From assembly GCA_964035575.1 (NCBI GenBank), contig OZ037879.1, positions 1,240,001 through 1,304,000 of the forward strand: a stretch of 64,000 nt of DNA, in the 5' to 3' direction. Shown in pieces: positions 34,925 through 44,443 of this stretch. The notes below the pieces were generated by a model. It searched no databases, had not been told where the DNA came from, and saw only the letters and a program-made list of their open reading frames with translations. The stretch comes from Rhynchopus sp. YZ270_cl-10 (Eukaryota > Euglenozoa > Diplonemea > Diplonemida > Diplonemidae). The translations under genes were made by a program, and so were the position numbers. Numbering within the stretch: the first letter of the stretch is position 1; each line of letters starts with the position of its first letter.

Positions 34925-35287
34925 CGTGCTTCAGTCTCCTTGTGCAGGAAGGGGGAGCTGACGGACCCTGGGAAGGCAAATAAAGGGAGACACGTGATGC
35001 CAGGTGTATGGTGTGGAGTGCATCAAGCCTTTTTCTCTGCAGGGCGCATCAGATGTTGACCACAATGGATGGGATAGCATTGTTGAGGGTCTACCCCCTG
35101 GGAGAGAGCGTCCACGATATGGATGTGACGGCTTTTGTATTTCAAGTCATATTTTTTTTTTTTTTTGGAGAGGTTTTTGGCTCAACAGTGGATCAGTCTG
35201 CTCCCTTCGTCGTGTCTCTCTCCTTTATTTCTTTGTTTTTGTCCGTATTTCTGGCTTCCTGATACAGTAAGGTAAGTGCGTGGAACA

Positions 35288-35307
35288 CTAAGCACAAAGG
35301 GGCTTAG
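35288..35307 (+). repeat. H1 hairpin, CTAAGC/GCTTAG stem, loop ACAAAGGG
   Basis: Six-pair stem identical to 28395-28413 with a diverged loop. Confidence 0.55.
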
Positions 35308-35400
35308 CTTTATCTTTACCAAAACCTTTTCTCTTTTTATTCTTTTTTCCAGACAAGATATCATCCATTCTCGCGGATGATATATTTTTATCTTTTGAAA

Positions 35401-36357
35401 GGGGTGGCATCAAAACAAAAAACGCGGACAATGTCCGCGTTTTTGGGGAATTTCAGACCCCCCCCTCCCCCCCTCAAAACGCGGACATTTTTTGTTTTTT
35501 TCCCCTATTTTTTGCTGGTTTTTGGGTGACGGGGTGCAAATTCGTGACCCAAAACACAGTTTTTTGGCATTTCCGGAATCCGTCCAGAAAGTGGTGGGGT
35601 CAATCTCGAAAATTGGACAATTTTTTGACCACTTAAATTTTTGAAAATATGAGCCCGGTCACTAATACGTGGGGCCCATTTTCGGCCAAAAAATGCTGCT
35701 GAAAAAAATTTTCAGGTGAAAATTTTTCAGCCCCAAAACATGCCGCGATTGGCATTTCCGGGATCTGTCCGCGCTGTGGTGGGGTCAATTTGCCGAAATG
35801 GCCAAGTTCTTGGTTTTGGTCAAAATGAGTGTAAGGTAAAGGGGCCAAAGTAAATCCCACAACCCAGATTTTCTCTCTCTGATGCTGAAACCATGAAAAT
35901 GTGCAAAAACACCGGCATTTGCATTTCCGGAATCCGTCCGTTCTGTGGTGGGGTCAATTTGCCAAAATGGACAAGTTCTTGATTTTGGTCAAAACCCGTC
36001 AGTGTAAGGTAAAGGGGTCCAAGTGTTTGCCTGTAGAAGCACATGGTAGCAAGGGTTTAAGGGCCCCCCATTCGTGTACATTTTGCAAAAAAACGCGGGC
36101 ATCTTGTATTTTTTATTTTGCCCGAAAACACCGGCATTTGCATTTCCTGAATCCGCCGGTTCTGTGGTGGGGTCAATTTGCCGAAATGGACGAGTTTTTA
36201 TAAATTTTGGTCAAAATCGTGTACGACCCCAGTGAAGAAAAAAATTTTCGAGGAAAAAAAAACCCCAAAATGTCCGCGTTTTCTGGAATTTCAGACCCCC
36301 CCTCCCCCCCCCAAAAAACGCGGACATTGTCCGCGTTTTTTGTTTTGATGCCACCCC
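35401..36357. mobile_element. Non-autonomous element with about 42-base inverted ends
   Basis: Left end GGGGTGGCATCAAAAC is inverted at the right end (GTTTTGATGCCACCCC). The identity runs on through a self-complementary ACGCGGACAATGTCCGCGT core. AAA occurs on both outer sides, a possible 3-base duplication. The interior has four spaced copies of a roughly 75-base unit containing GCATTTCCGGAATCCGTCC and GTGGTGGGGTCAATTTGCC (near 35564, 35749, 35911, 36128). A PIF/Harbinger-like origin is possible from the GGGG ends and 3-base duplication, but there is no transposase. Confidence 0.7.
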
Positions 36358-36529
36358 AAAGCGTGTCATCTTTTTTTTTCATTTTCATTTTTTTTTCTTT
36401 TGCGTGTTTTTTTATTCAAAAGGCACACCTGCCACATAGTGAAGGGAGATGTGCACTGTCTGTATATGCCTCTCATATTAAAAATTCAGGGCTGCTGCCC
36501 CCTATGCGTAACCCCCACTGCGTAGACCA

Positions 36530-36630
36530 ACAAGAAACCGCAGTACGTGGCAGCAACAGGTAAGGCGTTGTGGGCACACTGTGCCAGTAACGTTCAACCC
36601 GCCTACTCACTAGGTAATCGTTTTAAAAAA
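36530..36630 (+). repeat. R1 5' module
   Basis: CAAGAAACCGCAGTACGTGG then GCAGCAACAG, followed by GTTCAACCCGCCTACTCACT and TAGGTAATCGTTTTAAA. The same block, shortened, lies at 55980 inside an adenylyl cyclase intron. Confidence 0.55.
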
Positions 36631-36743
36631 AACCCCTTTAACCCACCCCCTATCCCCCAAACTTTGATGATGCAACTTTTGTGTATACAGCACTTTGAAT
36701 GCATAAACAAATAAAAGCTACTTTCCAGAGTTGAGGACGATTT

Positions 36744-36820
36744 TCGTCTATATCTTGTAAGTACATTAGCCTTCGGGCGACATTGAGTACAGATCCTGCA
36801 CAGCAGGTGATTGTCGACAA
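36744..36820 (+). repeat. R1 central module
   Basis: CGTCTATATCTTG then GCCTTCGGGCGACATTGAGT and GGTGATTGTCGAC. Confidence 0.55.
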
Positions 36821-36840
36821 AAAGAGGACTCGACGCTGAT

Positions 36841-36874
36841 GGACAAAACTCCATCTTTCGATTGAAACTATTAT
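36841..36874 (+). repeat. Exact 34-base repeat, copy 1
   Basis: Starts GGACAAAACTCCATCTTTCG; identical to 39973-40006. Flanks differ. Confidence 0.7.
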
Positions 36875-36966
36875 TTTAATCATCTTTTTACGTGTTTCTA
36901 TAATTTTATCTCAACTGGACTCGTACGGGGGACAGTCTTTTCACTTTTGATTTCGTTGATTACTTT

Positions 36967-37210
36967 TACTGTATTCGTACAAATTATCGACCGTACTAAT
37001 GTTCGACCGTAAATATGTTCGCCCGTAAAAATGTTCGACCTTTTTCAGGATTTTTTTTTTGGAAGTTCGACCTGTTTTGCGGTCGAACATTAGTACAGTA
37101 CTGATAGACCGTACTAATGTTCGACCGTAAATATGTTTGACCTTTTTCAGGATTTTTTCTGGAAGTTCGACCTTTTTTTTTACGGTCGAACATTTTTTAC
37201 GATTACGGTA
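36967..37210. mobile_element. MITE-like palindromic repeat, TTCGACCG family, second copy
   Basis: Left TACTGTATTCGTAC and right ACGATTACGGTA form imperfect inverted ends. Interior consists of repeated GTTCGACCGTAAA and GGAAGTTCGACCT words in both orientations. Related to 30952-31118. Confidence 0.65.
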
Positions 37211-37422
37211 TTATTTTTTTCTCTCATTTGTTCAAAACCCCTTTTTTTTGGGCTTTGCAAACTAGCGCTACCTTGCGTCCGCCGTGTCACTAGCTTTCCT
37301 TCTGAAGGAAGGTATCTACCACATCATCGATGGCTTGTGCACTGTGGTGTAGTGCCAATGGCACAATCACTACAGTAGCACACAACAGCACAGCTTCCCA
37401 ATAATCATCATTAAATAGGTGA

Positions 37423-37442
37423 CCAAGCACAAAGAGGCTTAG
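37423..37442 (+). repeat. H1 hairpin, diverged stem
   Basis: CCAAGC/GCTTAG with one mismatch around ACAAAGAG; preceded by AGGTGA and followed by GTCC. Confidence 0.5.
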
Positions 37443-37678
37443 GTCCAGTTTTATCAATTTTTTCCTACATCAACACCCCTGAGAGCTGCTGCAGTCAATG
37501 AAAGCGGTGGCCTGCTCATGCGAGTTGACGCTCAGTGCATCTTACGACGTGTCCTTGAGGGTCTTGCACTATCTCTGATTCACTCTTCGTTGCTCAACCC
37601 TCTTGGTTACGTGAAGCATTGTTCACAGGAATGTTATTTTTGTTTTTTTGTGTTTTTTTTTTTTGTAAACAGTTTAGC

Positions 37679-38285
37679 CAGGGGTTAAGTTAGCTTTTTT
37701 TTTTTCTCGCTGAGTCGGGTTTTCTGGGTTTTTTTCGATTTTTCTGGATTTTGCGAAAAATAACCAATCCCCTCCGCGAGCGCAGCGAGCGGGAAAATTT
37801 TAAGGTGCACCTCCGCGAGCGTAGCGAGCGAAAAAAAAATTCCGCGATTTTTGGGCAAAGTTCAAAAATCCCACCAAAAAATGGGGGGCTGGGGATTTTT
37901 GGATTTGTCCTAACAATTTTGGAGCATAAATTTGAAGAACAGGACTGGTGTACCCCTCACCGACCTCAGTTCCCACGTCCTGCTTCACCCGCACTCTCGC
38001 AACACTAGTACTGAACCCGAAGTTCGCCAGAGATCCCTGTTGCCTCTTCATATGAATAATTCCCAGTTCTGACCGGGGGTTTGTTTGGGTCGGGAGGATA
38101 TTTTTTTTCTTAGAGGGTGGGGTGGGGGCTCCGCCCCCACCCCTACCCCACCTTCCCAGCCTACACCACCCAAAAATTTGGATTTTTTTTTTTCGGATTC
38201 CATTTTTTTTTTTTTTTTTTGAAAAACCCGAAAACCCGAAAACCGGGTTTTGAAAACCCAGAAACCCGCCCTAACTTAACCCCTG
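37679..38285. mobile_element. Non-autonomous hAT-type element (607 bp)
   Basis: Ends are 15-base inverted repeats CAGGGGTTAAGTTAG, flanked by an exact 8-base duplication AGTTTAGC at 37671-37678 and 38286-38293. Next to the ends, GGGTTTTC-type tracts on the left and AAAACCCG-type tracts on the right extend the symmetry. Two direct copies of a CTCCGCGAGCG-N-AGCGAGCG block lie at 37769 and 37810. No transposase is encoded. The AAGTTAG in the ends recalls the subterminal GTCTAAGTTA words of the large hAT element, but the outer ends differ, so it is probably mobilised by another hAT family. Confidence 0.9.
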
Positions 38286-38511
38286 AGTTTAGCGTATTGC
38301 AACCCACGTACAATCGTTACCCTTCGCAGCAAGTTCGTCCGTATCATTTTATTGTTTTATTGCAAACAAATGGCGCAAAGGTACTTTATCTTTTGCTCTT
38401 CCTCTTTCCAAAGTGGCGTAAACATTGCGCTCAGGGGTCACCTCGACAACTGTTATTTCTCTCTCTTTTAAGCTCTCCACCCATCATCCCAACTTATTAT
38501 TGTTCATTTTT

Positions 38512-39035
38512 CAACTTACCTTCCTTCACCCCCCCTGTAAGGGCAACCGTAGGTGAAGTAAGGTATAGTATTGAAATCGATGTGGGGGGGGAGTAAAGGG
38601 TCAATTTTACAAAACCAGATTTTGAGGAAAATTTTAGCCGAAAATGGGCCCCACGTATAAGCAACCGGGCTGATATTTCTCAAAATTTAAGTGGTCAAAA
38701 AATTGTCCAATTTTCGAGATTGACCCCACCACTGCACGGGCGGAGCCCAAAAATGCAAATAAGGACCCTTTTTCAACTTACCTTCCTTCACCCCCCCTGT
38801 AAGGGCAACCGTAGGTGAAGTAAGGTATAGTATTGAAATCGATGTGGGGGGGGAGTAAAGGGTCAATTTTACAAAACCAGATTTTGAGGAAAATTTTAGC
38901 CGAAAATGGGCCCCACGTATAAGCAACCGGGCTCATATTTCTCAAAATTTAAGTGGTCAAAAAATTGTCCAATTTTCGAGATTGACCCCACCACTGCACG
39001 GGCGGAGCCCAAAAATGCAAATAAGGACCCTTTTT
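38512..39035 (+). repeat. 262-base tandem duplication
   Basis: Two nearly identical head-to-tail units, 38512-38773 and 38774-39035, starting CAACTTACCTTCCTTC and ending AAGGACCC then T. I see one base difference (gctgat / gctcat). Each unit contains, in reverse complement, the part of the 35401-36357 element from about 35590 to 35680 (TTGACCCCACCAC and AAAATGGGCCCCACG words). Confidence 0.85.
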
Positions 39036-39175
39036 AATTTGTTCTCTTGAAATGTGTAATTTCATGTTTTCGCGAAAAAAATAACAAATGCTCCCTACAA
39101 GGGTTGAAGGAAGGTGGTTGAAAACAACAATAACAACAAGGACAAGTAATTGCTAAGAAAAAAGCGGGGTGTGCT

Positions 39176-39560
39176 GTGGAAAACTCCGCGCGATTTTCGA
39201 AACCACCGTAGCATCCTGGCGATTTGCTGGAGGTGCTGATGCGCCTGGTGTGATCGATGTGTTGTAGTCTGTGCATTCTGTGTTCCTTCCGCACTGCTCC
39301 AACGACGACGACAATGTGGGGAGCCTGTGGACAAAAACGAGCTGGACCACGCCGAGCCTGCCGAGCCGACGTCCAACAACGCTCTCGAGCGGATGGTGCT
39401 GGACGAAGAGGACAGCCCCCCTTCTTGAACGTTTCAGATGGTGGCGTCCCAGTGGGTCTGGCAGCATACGAAGAGCGTTAGCATACCTGCAGAAGAGCAG
39501 AATGCTGGGAGTGTTGTAGATTATTTCTACAGGATGGAGTTCCACATCACACCCCGTTTT
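39176..39560 (+). pseudogene. Weak coding-like remnant
   Basis: Raised GC and protein-like stretches (for example PVDKNELDHAEPAEP with NNALERMVLDEEDSPPS) in changing frames, with no start-to-stop frame of good quality. Probably an old, broken coding fragment. Family unknown. Confidence 0.3.
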
Positions 39561-39972
39561 TTTTCCGATAGCAATTACTTGTTTTTTCTTGTATTTTATG
39601 AAAAAAGGCTTTATTTATGGACGTTCTTCAGAACTCTTTATTTTGAAGTTTTTTTTAAAAAAAATCTGCGCGAAAGTGAGGGGTGTGTGTGTGTGTGTGC
39701 AGTGCAGCATTACCGTAAACCTGGAGCTGGGTTTTTTTTTAAAAAAATTATCGCCCATTTCTGCATACATTTTATTGCGTAGTGCTGTTGTGTTGTGCCC
39801 CATAACGTCGCTGTACGGTGGCCGTTTTCTTCATTTCACACAGGAAAGAAGGGACGACCCATCGCACAGTGCGTGCTATTCCCCTATGCTGATGGCTTGT
39901 TGGGGCTATTCACCTCTCCCCTATCTTTTAGACGTGTTATCGTCATCTGCCAACCTTTCTTTTTTTCTTCTT

Positions 39973-40006
39973 GGACAAAACTCCATCTTTCGATTGAAAC
40001 TATTAT
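39973..40006 (+). repeat. Exact 34-base repeat, copy 2
   Basis: Identical to 36841-36874. Confidence 0.7.
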
Positions 40007-40064
40007 AATAATCATTCCTCCCTCCACTAGTGCATCACTCCGGTTCGATTACCCACGAAACGTT

Positions 40065-40094
40065 AGTGCCTGCGTCCCAGAGGCGCTATGCACT
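40065..40094 (+). repeat. H2 hairpin, followed 26 bases later by H1
   Basis: AGTGC/GCACT with CCT/AGG inner pairing and the loop GCGTCCCAG. Confidence 0.6.
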
Positions 40095-40120
40095 CTATAT
40101 CATTTTATTTTTCGAAGTGA

Positions 40121-40139
40121 CTAAGCACGAGGGGCTCAG
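40121..40139 (+). repeat. H1 hairpin, loop ACGAGGG
   Basis: CTAAGC faces GCTCAG with one mismatch; preceded by GTGA as in other CTAAGC-type copies. Confidence 0.55.
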
Positions 40140-40560
40140 GCGCATCGTCCTTTTTCTTTTTCATTTTTTGTTGAAATATTTTCCATACTGTAGACACTCA
40201 AGGATTGTGCTGCACTATGCTTCTATTTTTTGTTTTTTTTTTAATGATGTTTTCAAGTTCTCAACATGGATGTGTGAAGGGTCTCGCTTCCACATTCGGC
40301 AACTTCTATTTTTGTTTTTTTTCTTGTGACAACTGCCTTGCAAAGGTTGTAGGGGAGGAAATGAAAACATATCTGAGTTGTGCCCGAATTTTTTGGTGTG
40401 AGCGATGTAAACACGACACAACTTATTCACAGAAAAGTTTTTGATTTTGTCCCTACACACTCCACAAAAATCCGGTGCGATCAACGAAAAATTCTTTTTC
40501 TGATTTCGTTTCTTTCTTTATCAGACTAGCTTAAACTCAGATAACAGTTTTTATTTCTTC

Positions 40561-40601
40561 AGTGCCTGCGTCTGCCGATGTAATGGCAAGGCGTTTGTAC
40601 T
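40561..40601 (+). repeat. H2 hairpin, immediately followed by H1
   Basis: AGTGC faces GTACT (G-T pair replaces G-C), inner CCT/AGG, then TTCAACTT. Confidence 0.55.
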
Positions 40602-40616
40602 TTCAACTTTTTTCAC

Positions 40617-40635
40617 ATGTGCGCGAGAGGCACAT
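40617..40635 (+). repeat. H1 hairpin, perfect ATGTGC/GCACAT stem, loop GCGAGAG
   Basis: Six Watson-Crick pairs; the loop differs from ACGAGAG by one base. Confidence 0.65.
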
Positions 40636-41604
40636 TACATCTCTTATTTTTTTTGTTTTTATTTTTTGTTTTTTGTTTCGTCGTGCTTTCATCCGTGGCT
40701 AGCATAGCCAGTCGGATCCGCCGTCATCAATAGCCATTTTGTTAGAAAAATTTATTATGCTTGACCAATCGAGAGAGATTAGGTTCATCTTATTAAACTT
40801 TTCTTTGTTGTTTCATGCTCGAAATCCTACTTCTGTTTTTGCGTGGCATATATTTCTCCCCCCACCACTCACATTTTTATATCACCCTCAACTGTTCCCC
40901 ATATATCATGCAATGCCCCCCTGCTGTTCTTATTCCCTTTGCCGCCATCAAACGCAAGAGAGTAAGTACAGCAGCCAAGAGGCAGCGCCTTTTTTTTTTA
41001 CTTTTCAAACCACCCGGTCACATCTTTTTCGGTAACCGCATAGTTGTTTAGCATGTGTACGTATGTGTGCTTTTTTTGTCAATGAATTTGTCTTGTTGTG
41101 CTTTTTCATCCAGCGCTGGAATCGTAGGTCAGTAGGATGTGATGGCATCAAACCACAGTTGGAAAAAATTTATTCATTATTGTTCCCTATGCCCTTTCTC
41201 CCTTTCTCCCTTTCATCCTTTACTCTTCAGGAGTTGCGGGTGGGTCTTGCGTTCACCCAAGACCCTCGGAAGGAGATTGGCGTGAGCCTCTCTGGAGCGT
41301 GAGGTGATGTGCAGGATCTTGGTTGTAGTAGCGAATATTCAATGGAGAACATTGAAGGCCGAATGTGGAGAAGGTTTCCTGCGTCAACAGCATTTGGACA
41401 GTGGGTCAGTCGGTCCTAAGGCAAGGTGTAATTGCTCGCCTCAAAGCTACGATGTCGCATCTCGGTGCTTCTGTACGAAGCAGTTTGAGAACGTCAGTTG
41501 ACATTCTCCACCACGCTTCTGATGAAATTGAAGTCTCAGCCCCCTCACACACCTTACACACATCCTGCAGACAACACTCCCAAAAAAAAACTACACAAAC
41601 CAAA

Positions 41605-42735
41605 ATGGCAAAGGAGCTTACTTGGGAGGAGCGCGCGAAGCTCTGCAAAAACGATGCAGGAAGGTGTGTACCTCTCTTTTTTTTTAATTCCTTTTTTGCG
41701 GGTTTGTGATATTTTTAAGGTGACAAATCATGAGATAGGATCATCTTATAAACTTTTCTTATTTTTTTCCCCTTGCAACAAAATTGGGTAGCATTACCAA
41801 AAAAACCCCCAAAATGCGCCAAACTTAACCCCCTTCCTCCTTTTCAACTTTCCCTTTTTCTCAGACGCGTGTTTGAAACGATGGCACGCAAGAAGTCGTG
41901 CCTGTCGTTCAACCCCGATGTGACGACAAGCAAGGAGATTCTCGATTCCGTGCGCGAGGTGGGAGCGGAGTGCTGCATGGTGAAGACCCACATGGACGTG
42001 GTGGAGGACTTCAGCGAGGCGCTTGTGGCCGAGCTGCAGAAGCTTTCCGAGGAGCTCGACTTCGTCATTTTCGAGGACAGAAAGTTTGCCGACATCGGGA
42101 ACACTGTATGCCCCCTCCCCCCCCCCCTTCTCCCTCCCCCTCAAGCCAACACACCCCGCTCCATCTTATCCTTCCCTCCACCCCTGGATAACCAAAACCC
42201 CTCTCTCTACCCTCTACAGGCCAAGCTGCAGTACTCCCACGGACACACAAAGATCGCCAGCTGGTCTCACGTCACCAACGCCCACGCAATTGCAGGACCT
42301 GGCACTGTGGAGGCCCTGAAGGAGGTGGGCCTGCCTTTGGGGCGTGGATGCCTGCTGGTTGCGCAGATGTCGTCTAAGGGTACCCTCGCTGATGGTGGCG
42401 CGTACTCTAAGGCATGTGTGCAGCAGGCGTACGACCATGAGGACTTTGTGTTTGGCTTTGTTGCGCAGCAGCGTCTGACAGACCACCCCGGATTTGTCAC
42501 GCTGACCCCTGGTGTGCAGCTGAAGAAGGGTGGCGATGGGCTTGGACAACAGTACAACACACCTGAGGTGGTCATGCAGAAGGGTGCCGACATCATCCAG
42601 GTCGGACGTGGCATCCTCAACGCAGAAGACCGTGCCGCCACCGCAAAACTCTACCGTGAACAGTCGTGGGAGGGTTACCTCAAGAGACTCGAAGGGCCCG
42701 TTGTCGCATCCACCTACCCGAAGGAGTCCCTTTAG
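41605..42735 (+). CDS. Orotidine-5'-phosphate decarboxylase, monofunctional
   Basis: Three exons, 41605-41663, 41865-42105 and 42220-42735, join through introns GTGTGT...CTCAG (phase 2) and GTATGC...TACAG (phase 0), giving 271 residues, the usual size of fungal URA3-type enzymes (yeast 267). It decarboxylates OMP to UMP, the last step of de novo pyrimidine synthesis. Landmarks: SFNPDVTTSKEILD with the substrate Asp, KTHMDVVEDF with the Lys, the catalytic DxKxxD motif in FEDRKFADIGNT, TNAHAIAGPG, SSKGTLADGGAYS and the phosphate-binding TPGVQL...GQQY and DIIQVGRGI. All catalytic residues are present. It is not fused to orotate phosphoribosyltransferase, unlike in animals, plants and kinetoplastids. 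The second intron falls just after the catalytic motif. The first intron holds a degraded H1-like element (GGTGACAAATCATGAGATAG, then ATCATCTTATAAAC). Confidence 0.95.
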
Positions 42736-43402
42736 AAATTGAGGGGGAAAACTGAGGGGGTTTTTGGAGTTTTTTTTAATTCTTTACCTTTTCTCGGCCT
42801 GGCAGGTGTATATTCTAGTCTATTTGTTTGAAAGATGGGGGGTACTATGTGTGTCGTCTGATCACTAATAGGTATTTCTTTGTGTAGATTATGGCCCAAA
42901 ATTGTTCGTGTGCGTTGTGTGGGGGGATGATGGTTTGTGGGAGATTGCTGTTTAGGTGGGGTGGGGTAGGGGAAGAGGGGGGGGGTAGTGCACATTTCAA
43001 AAAATGTGAGTTTTTTTTTGGGGGGAGGGGATTTTTTTTTTCTTCCACCTCGCTCCCTGCATCCCTGATGGGTTCTCATTACATCATTGATTTTTTTTTT
43101 TTTCCACATTTCAGCTTTTTTCGAAGCGGGAAGAGGAGGCGTTTTCCTATTTATTTTTCTCACTCTTTTTTTTTTTTTGAACCATTCGCGAAATTCCGAT
43201 TCAAAATACCCCCCCCCCATCCCATAATTTACTCTACACAATCCTTGAAATAAATTACCCCCCCTTTTCTACAGACATCCATTTTTTTTGTACACAATTT
43301 CCTTTTCATTTCCTTCATTTCACATAAATTTCCGCCCCATCATTGAAGTAAAAGGAGAATCGACGATTTAGAAGTATATTACAATTTTCATAGTCCTTCC
43401 CA
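42736..43402. other. Intergenic spacer
   Basis: G-, T- and C-homopolymer-rich spacer between the OMP decarboxylase stop and the next start; no repeat family recognised. Confidence 0.6.
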
Positions 43403-44443
43403 ATGGGCAAACGCGGGGATGTGTTAAAGAACAAAAGCTACAATGTTTTCAATGAGGACAACCGCAGAAGGGTAGCCGAAGATGAAGCACGCCACTTGGA
43501 ACAACTCACACGAGAGCAACGACGCGACGGAGACACCGCCGCGGAACAACGATACGAGGCCCTCCTCCGGGGGGTCGACACACATGGCGCCTTCAGCACG
43601 CAAGCATCCGGCACCGCGACACAGCCCCACCACACCGCAACACTCAGCGACACTGCAGGCTACTCATGGAACAAAAGCAGGGACGACACACAACGCAAAC
43701 GACGTCGCAACGAAACCACCGAAGAAGAGCACCTCGCCCGCCGCAATGCTGTTGCATCCTTAGGCACCACCGTGCAGACCCTTCCAAAAGGCTGCAATAT
43801 CACCAACGCTGCAAGCTATTTTACGGCACAGCCCTCCTCCTCTTCCGCCAAGCCAAAACCAAAACCAAAGCCCGTAGAGCCCTCCCTCCTCCCCTCCCGC
43901 CTTACAACCAAAGAGGCCAAGCTGTCTCTCGGCTGTACACAAAAAGGTGTGGAGAGGGATTACCTCAAACGGCCTGCAGTACAGAAGCTTGGCGAAGGCT
44001 TTGCAGATGACGGGGCAGGAAAAGAGATGGCGGAGCTGCAATCCATTCTTGACAACACTTCAGAACCTCGCATACAAACCCGCAAGCAACCCGCAAACGG
44101 GGTGCTCGACAAGATGGAGCAAGCAGCGAAGGCACCTCTCACCGAGAGGACATCACGGAAAGGTGGACAGGTTTCGGTGGTGCAGGTGGGCGAGATGGAT
44201 CTGGCGCACGCATTCGGAGGGCGGGACATAGCTCGTGGAGAGGCAACACCGTGGTGGGCAAAAGAGCAGAAGGAGCGGACAAAGCCTGAGGAACAAAAGG
44301 TAGAGAAGAAGGAAAAGAAGGAGAAGAAGAAGAAGGACAAAAGGGAGAAGGTTTCCAAAGAAGATAAGTACGCAGCACTGCGGCGGGAGCGGGAACAGCG
44401 AGAAGCGGTTGAGAAGCAACGTGCTGAGGCGCTTCTCAACTGA
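43403..44443 (+). CDS. LENG1-like protein with N-terminal CIR_N domain
   Basis: Intronless, 346 residues, ATG after an AT-rich leader. Residues 8-50 (LKNKSYNVFNEDNRRRVAED followed by EARHLEQLTREQR) fit the CIR_N domain of LENG1 and related splicing factors (pattern KSxHVxNxDNxxRVRRDE). The C-terminus, AALRREREQREAVEKQRAEALL, matches the LENG1 tail pattern LRAERLRREAAERSRAEALL. Just before it is a Lys/Glu-rich stretch (KEKKEKKKKDKREK), and a TPWWAKE motif echoes the conserved WY element. LENG1 proteins are found in spliceosomal B*/C complexes; a nuclear splicing role is likely but inferred. The middle region is disordered and not conserved to my eye. Length compared with human LENG1 (264) is longer. 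Confidence 0.75.
   Translation: MGKRGDVLKNKSYNVFNEDNRRRVAEDEARHLEQLTREQRRDGDTAAEQRYEALLRGVDTHGAFSTQASGTATQPHHTATLSDTAGYSWNKSRDDTQRKRRRNETTEEEHLARRNAVASLGTTVQTLPKGCNITNAASYFTAQPSSSSAKPKPKPKPVEPSLLPSRLTTKEAKLSLGCTQKGVERDYLKRPAVQKLGEGFADDGAGKEMAELQSILDNTSEPRIQTRKQPANGVLDKMEQAAKAPLTERTSRKGGQVSVVQVGEMDLAHAFGGRDIARGEATPWWAKEQKERTKPEEQKVEKKEKKEKKKKDKREKVSKEDKYAALRREREQREAVEKQRAEALLN

Larger units (their letters stand above)
34925..41604. other. Repeat-filled gene-free region
   Basis: No supportable host gene over 6.7 kb. Contains, in order, H1 35288, a palindrome-ended element 35401-36357, R1 pieces 36530-36820, a MITE 36967-37210, H1 37423, a small hAT-type element 37679-38285, a 262-base tandem duplication 38512-39035, a weak coding-like remnant 39176-39560, and H2/H1 pairs at 40.1 and 40.6 kb. 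From about 40.7 to 41.6 kb nothing specific was seen apart from repeats with GTGCTTTCATCC-like words. Confidence 0.7.

Noticed and set aside
39176-39560. Minus-strand frame of 130 codons at 39153-39545 as a gene
   Set aside because: Composition is Arg/Leu-rich as expected for an antisense shadow; the weak coding signal, if any, is on the + strand and broken.
40040-40062. CCGGTTCGATTACCCACG as a tRNA T-arm
   Set aside because: The B-box-like word is present, but no A box, anticodon arm or acceptor stem pairs around it.
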